Below, in pieces: positions 61,499 to 64,000 of a stretch of DNA of 64,000 bases (its first letter is position 1; every line of letters begins with the position of its first letter). A model generated the notes under the pieces. That model saw nothing but the letters and a program-made list of their open reading frames with translations, was not told where the DNA came from and did no database searches. This DNA is from Anseranas semipalmata (taxonomy: Eukaryota > Chordata > Aves > Anseriformes > Anseranatidae): contig VXAA01000634.1 of assembly GCA_013399115.1 (NCBI GenBank), positions 682,001 through 746,000 on the forward strand. The letters run 5' to 3'. The translations under genes and the position numbers were made by a program.

Positions 61499-64000
61499 GG
61501 TTCGGGCAGGGAGGCTCACCCCCCCCCGGCCGAGCCATCCGCTCCCTACGGGGCCTGGTGGGTTGCAGGCGCTGCGCCTTGGCCCTGCGAGGCGTCCGTG
61601 AGGGGAGCGGAGGGGCGGCGGGCCCGGGAGGCCCTCTTCGGGGGCGGCTAACGTCGCCCCTGAGGGGCGCTACGTGTGGGCAGACGCTTCCCGAGGGCCC
61701 CGGGGTGCTGGAGGGGACGGGGCCGCGGCCCCGGAACGTGCTGGGCCGGCGGCGGCGGGCTCCGGGCAGGGTGACTGGAGCAGCGGGGACGGGAGAAAGT
61801 CAAAGAGCAAGAAGTTTCACGGTGCTGCTGATTATCTCGTAGCAGAAGGTAGCTGCTTTTCTTCAGTTTTGCTCGGATCCCTAGCCACGTTTTCGGTGGG
61901 ATTTTCTCCCAAGAGACGTAGTTACTTTAGCAAGCAGAAGCTGGTATTGCGATGTTCTTTTGGTGCTTTCTGCTTGGTTTTACTGTCTTGCTGCGGTCAA
62001 CTAAGCTTACTGGGCACTGTGGCTAAATAAGTTTGAAATAAAAGAATTGAACGTTTCTAGGGCAACATCCATTCTGAACACTCAGACCTGCCTGTCACTG
62101 TATGCAGGAGCTTAAGTGATCCACGTGCTGTCTGTGAGGTTGTATGAATCAGTCCTCACTAAATTGACCTTAAAGATATGAAAACATGCATCAGATGTAG
62201 AAGATTGCTGTCTGGTGGTTAGCACAGATAATAACAGTGTTATAAAAAAGGTAAAGGATCACAGTGGTGGTGTGGGTTGGTTTGCATCATTTTGGATTTC
62301 TATGGAATGCATTTCATGTCAAGCTTTTTGCAGGATAGATGGCCGTGAAATGTCTCTGGCTGTTTGTCAGAGCAGTGAAAGTTTGCTATGTTTAATATTT
62401 ATTATGAAACTGGATCACTTGCAAAATTCCTACTAGATTTTATTAGAGCTGATCAGTAAAATTATTTCTAATATTTGATTCTTAGCTTTATTTTTGTAAG
62501 ATTGGTGGGGTAGGATATAATTGGGTTGTTCTGAAACAAACCTGAGCTGCCATTCTAGAAAAGCAGTGAAATTGAAATATTTACTATTGGCTTCCTAAAT
62601 TTTTATTCAAATAACCATTTATCCAAATGGGCGTGATTTTTTTTTGTTTAGGATTTTTTTTTTTTAATCGCTGATAGTGGTCAAGCCATGAGTAGCAGAC
62701 AAGAAATGTTTTTATGTTTTGTATTTTAATTCGCTTTTAATTTTCTGCCTTGTGAAAGGGCGGATTCTGATTGGATAGCAGGTGTTAATGCACGTCTGTT
62801 TGTAACTGAATTTATTTCTACTGTAAATGTGATGTTATTTCTATACTACTTTTAAAAGAGAAATGCTGTTTCGCTGCTTAGGGAAAGTGGAAATAAATCT
62901 CACTGACCCTTTCAGTTTTAAATTGCGTGGACTTATCCCCTCTGTTTGCCAACTCAGATTCTTGTTTGGACCCTTCCTTGAATAGATCTAACTCTTTTGG
63001 CCAGCAGAGGAAAAACACCCTCCCCAGGTTACTTTCCTGCTGTTTCAGGTGAGTTAAATTTGTTCATGGAGGGATCCAACACACCCCGGAGTCAACATAA
63101 GATGAGTTGCAGGAGAGCCCAGTTGGGAGTGTCTGTAGTGAAATGGACCCATGTGGACCTTCCCCCTTCAGCAGTGATGAACTGTAAGAAATCTGTCCCT
63201 CTACTGTTTTCCTGTTTCTTTTTTTTCTTTTTTTTTGTGCTTTTCCTGATGCTTATCTTGATCTCTTTGAGATAATTTAGCTGATCAGGTTGAACACTTA
63301 ACAGTGACAGCTCAGTGAGCAGAATCGTTTTATGGAAGTCACTTGAGCAGTATGAGCACCTGATACAGGTGGCAGATAGGAACTATGTGGTCAGATTGCC
63401 CTTTTTGCATCAGCAGGCTGCTAAATAATTCTGGAAATTTCTTAGGAGTCAGATAGATGCATCACAGAAAGGGGGGAAAAACCCTTCCTGCTTCTGTCCT
63501 TTGAATACTTATTTAGGGTTCTGACTATAAATCAGACCGACCTAACCCTGAAAGGGTTTGTCAGAGAGTGTCAGACTTGCTTATTCCATGAAGTTTTTAT
63601 TATTTTCTCATTTATTTCTGAACCAGCTGATATGTTGAGTCTTTTAACACCCCTGAATGCTACTGCAGTAGCTCGGTTAAATATAGTTTACTCAAGTATG
63701 CTGTTGCCTCACTAAAACAGAAAGAAGGCTGAGGTTCAGTATTTGTGGTCTGAGATGGGTGGTATGTTTAATATTCTAATCCTAGCACAGCTCTTTTTCA
63801 CTGGTCTCCAGTAACAAAATCTTGTGTTGTGAACTTGCCTAGTCTTCTGCGGGGAAGCACGATGCAAGCCAGGAAATAGCAACCCATGTTTATCAGTTGC
63901 ACAGCCATCAGCCTGACTTATATTTCTCATCATTAAAAGCAAGAATATTTTCTGTGGGTATATAGGTATCTATAAGCATATTCCCAAAAGAATTACAGTG
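61499..64000 (+). other. YTHDC1: YTHDC1 intron 1, 5' part (CpG island to about 61800, then AT-rich)
   Basis: Starts with the same 19 bases that end the exon-1 block (60893-60911), so it most likely continues directly from 60911. CpG-rich to about 61800, then AT-rich. A 118-codon ORF (61674-62030) crosses a stretch near 61770-61848 that ends in a possible donor ('gaag|gtagct'); it has no recognised homology. YTHDC1 exon 2 was not found before the window end. Confidence 0.6.

Noticed and set aside
61357..61842. 161-codon ORF starting MAEPPQ in the CpG island
   Set aside because: GC-rich DNA has few stop codons. The frame crosses an assembly N and has no recognisable homology. The YTHDC1 start is at 60813.
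63049..63275. Acceptor-like 'tttcag' followed by a frame reading GELN, as in YTHDC1 exon 2
   Set aside because: The phase fits, but Asp10 is missing and everything after the four residues differs from YTHDC1; the frame runs into a T-rich low-complexity tract. Taken as coincidence.

Overview
The window is vertebrate genomic DNA, almost certainly from a bird. It has large AT-rich introns, many CR1 LINE fragments (the main avian retrotransposon) and avian-type LTR-retroelement remnants, and its two recognisable genes belong to a known amniote linkage group. There are no bacterial operons, CRISPR arrays or phage features. Most long open frames are chance ORFs.

Gene 1, minus strand, 22201 down to 11063, is a complete or nearly complete type II transmembrane serine protease of the TMPRSS11 (HAT/DESC) family. 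I placed nine coding exons whose splice phases all agree. From a methionine in the transmembrane exon they give a 416-residue protein: short basic cytoplasmic tail, one membrane anchor, SEA domain, small linker exon, and a trypsin-like catalytic domain with an intact His/Asp/Ser triad. One intron (15234-16244) uses a GC-AG splice pair. A separate 5' exon upstream of 22201 was not found.

Gene 2, plus strand, is the 5' end of YTHDC1, the nuclear m6A RNA reader. It consists of a CpG-island promoter and a 28-nt coding first exon (60813-60840) encoding MAADSREEK plus one base. The rest of the gene lies beyond the window. The head-to-head arrangement of a TMPRSS11 gene and YTHDC1 matches my recollection of the mammalian TMPRSS11E-YTHDC1 pair, so I use TMPRSS11E for gene 1; the exact paralogue is less certain than the family.

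Layout: 1-11 kb, flank of the protease 3' end with CR1 scraps and one exon-like ORF at 8.6-9.0 kb; 11-22.2 kb, the protease gene, with a CR1 carrying reverse transcriptase sequence in one intron; 22-60 kb, upstream or intergenic DNA with a decayed 2.5-kb CR1/L3-like LINE (31.0-33.6 kb), an LTR element with a nested CR1 (44.6-45.7 kb) and another LTR fragment (52.1-52.3 kb); 60.4-61.8 kb, the YTHDC1 promoter, visibly mis-assembled; 61.8-64 kb, YTHDC1 intron 1.

The most consequential observation for a user is the scrambled YTHDC1 promoter. A 319-bp block occurs twice (98.4% identical), a 19-bp junction sequence occurs twice, and three single-N joins sit exactly at the block edges, so exon 1 appears inserted into its own upstream sequence. 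I found no convincing new biological system.
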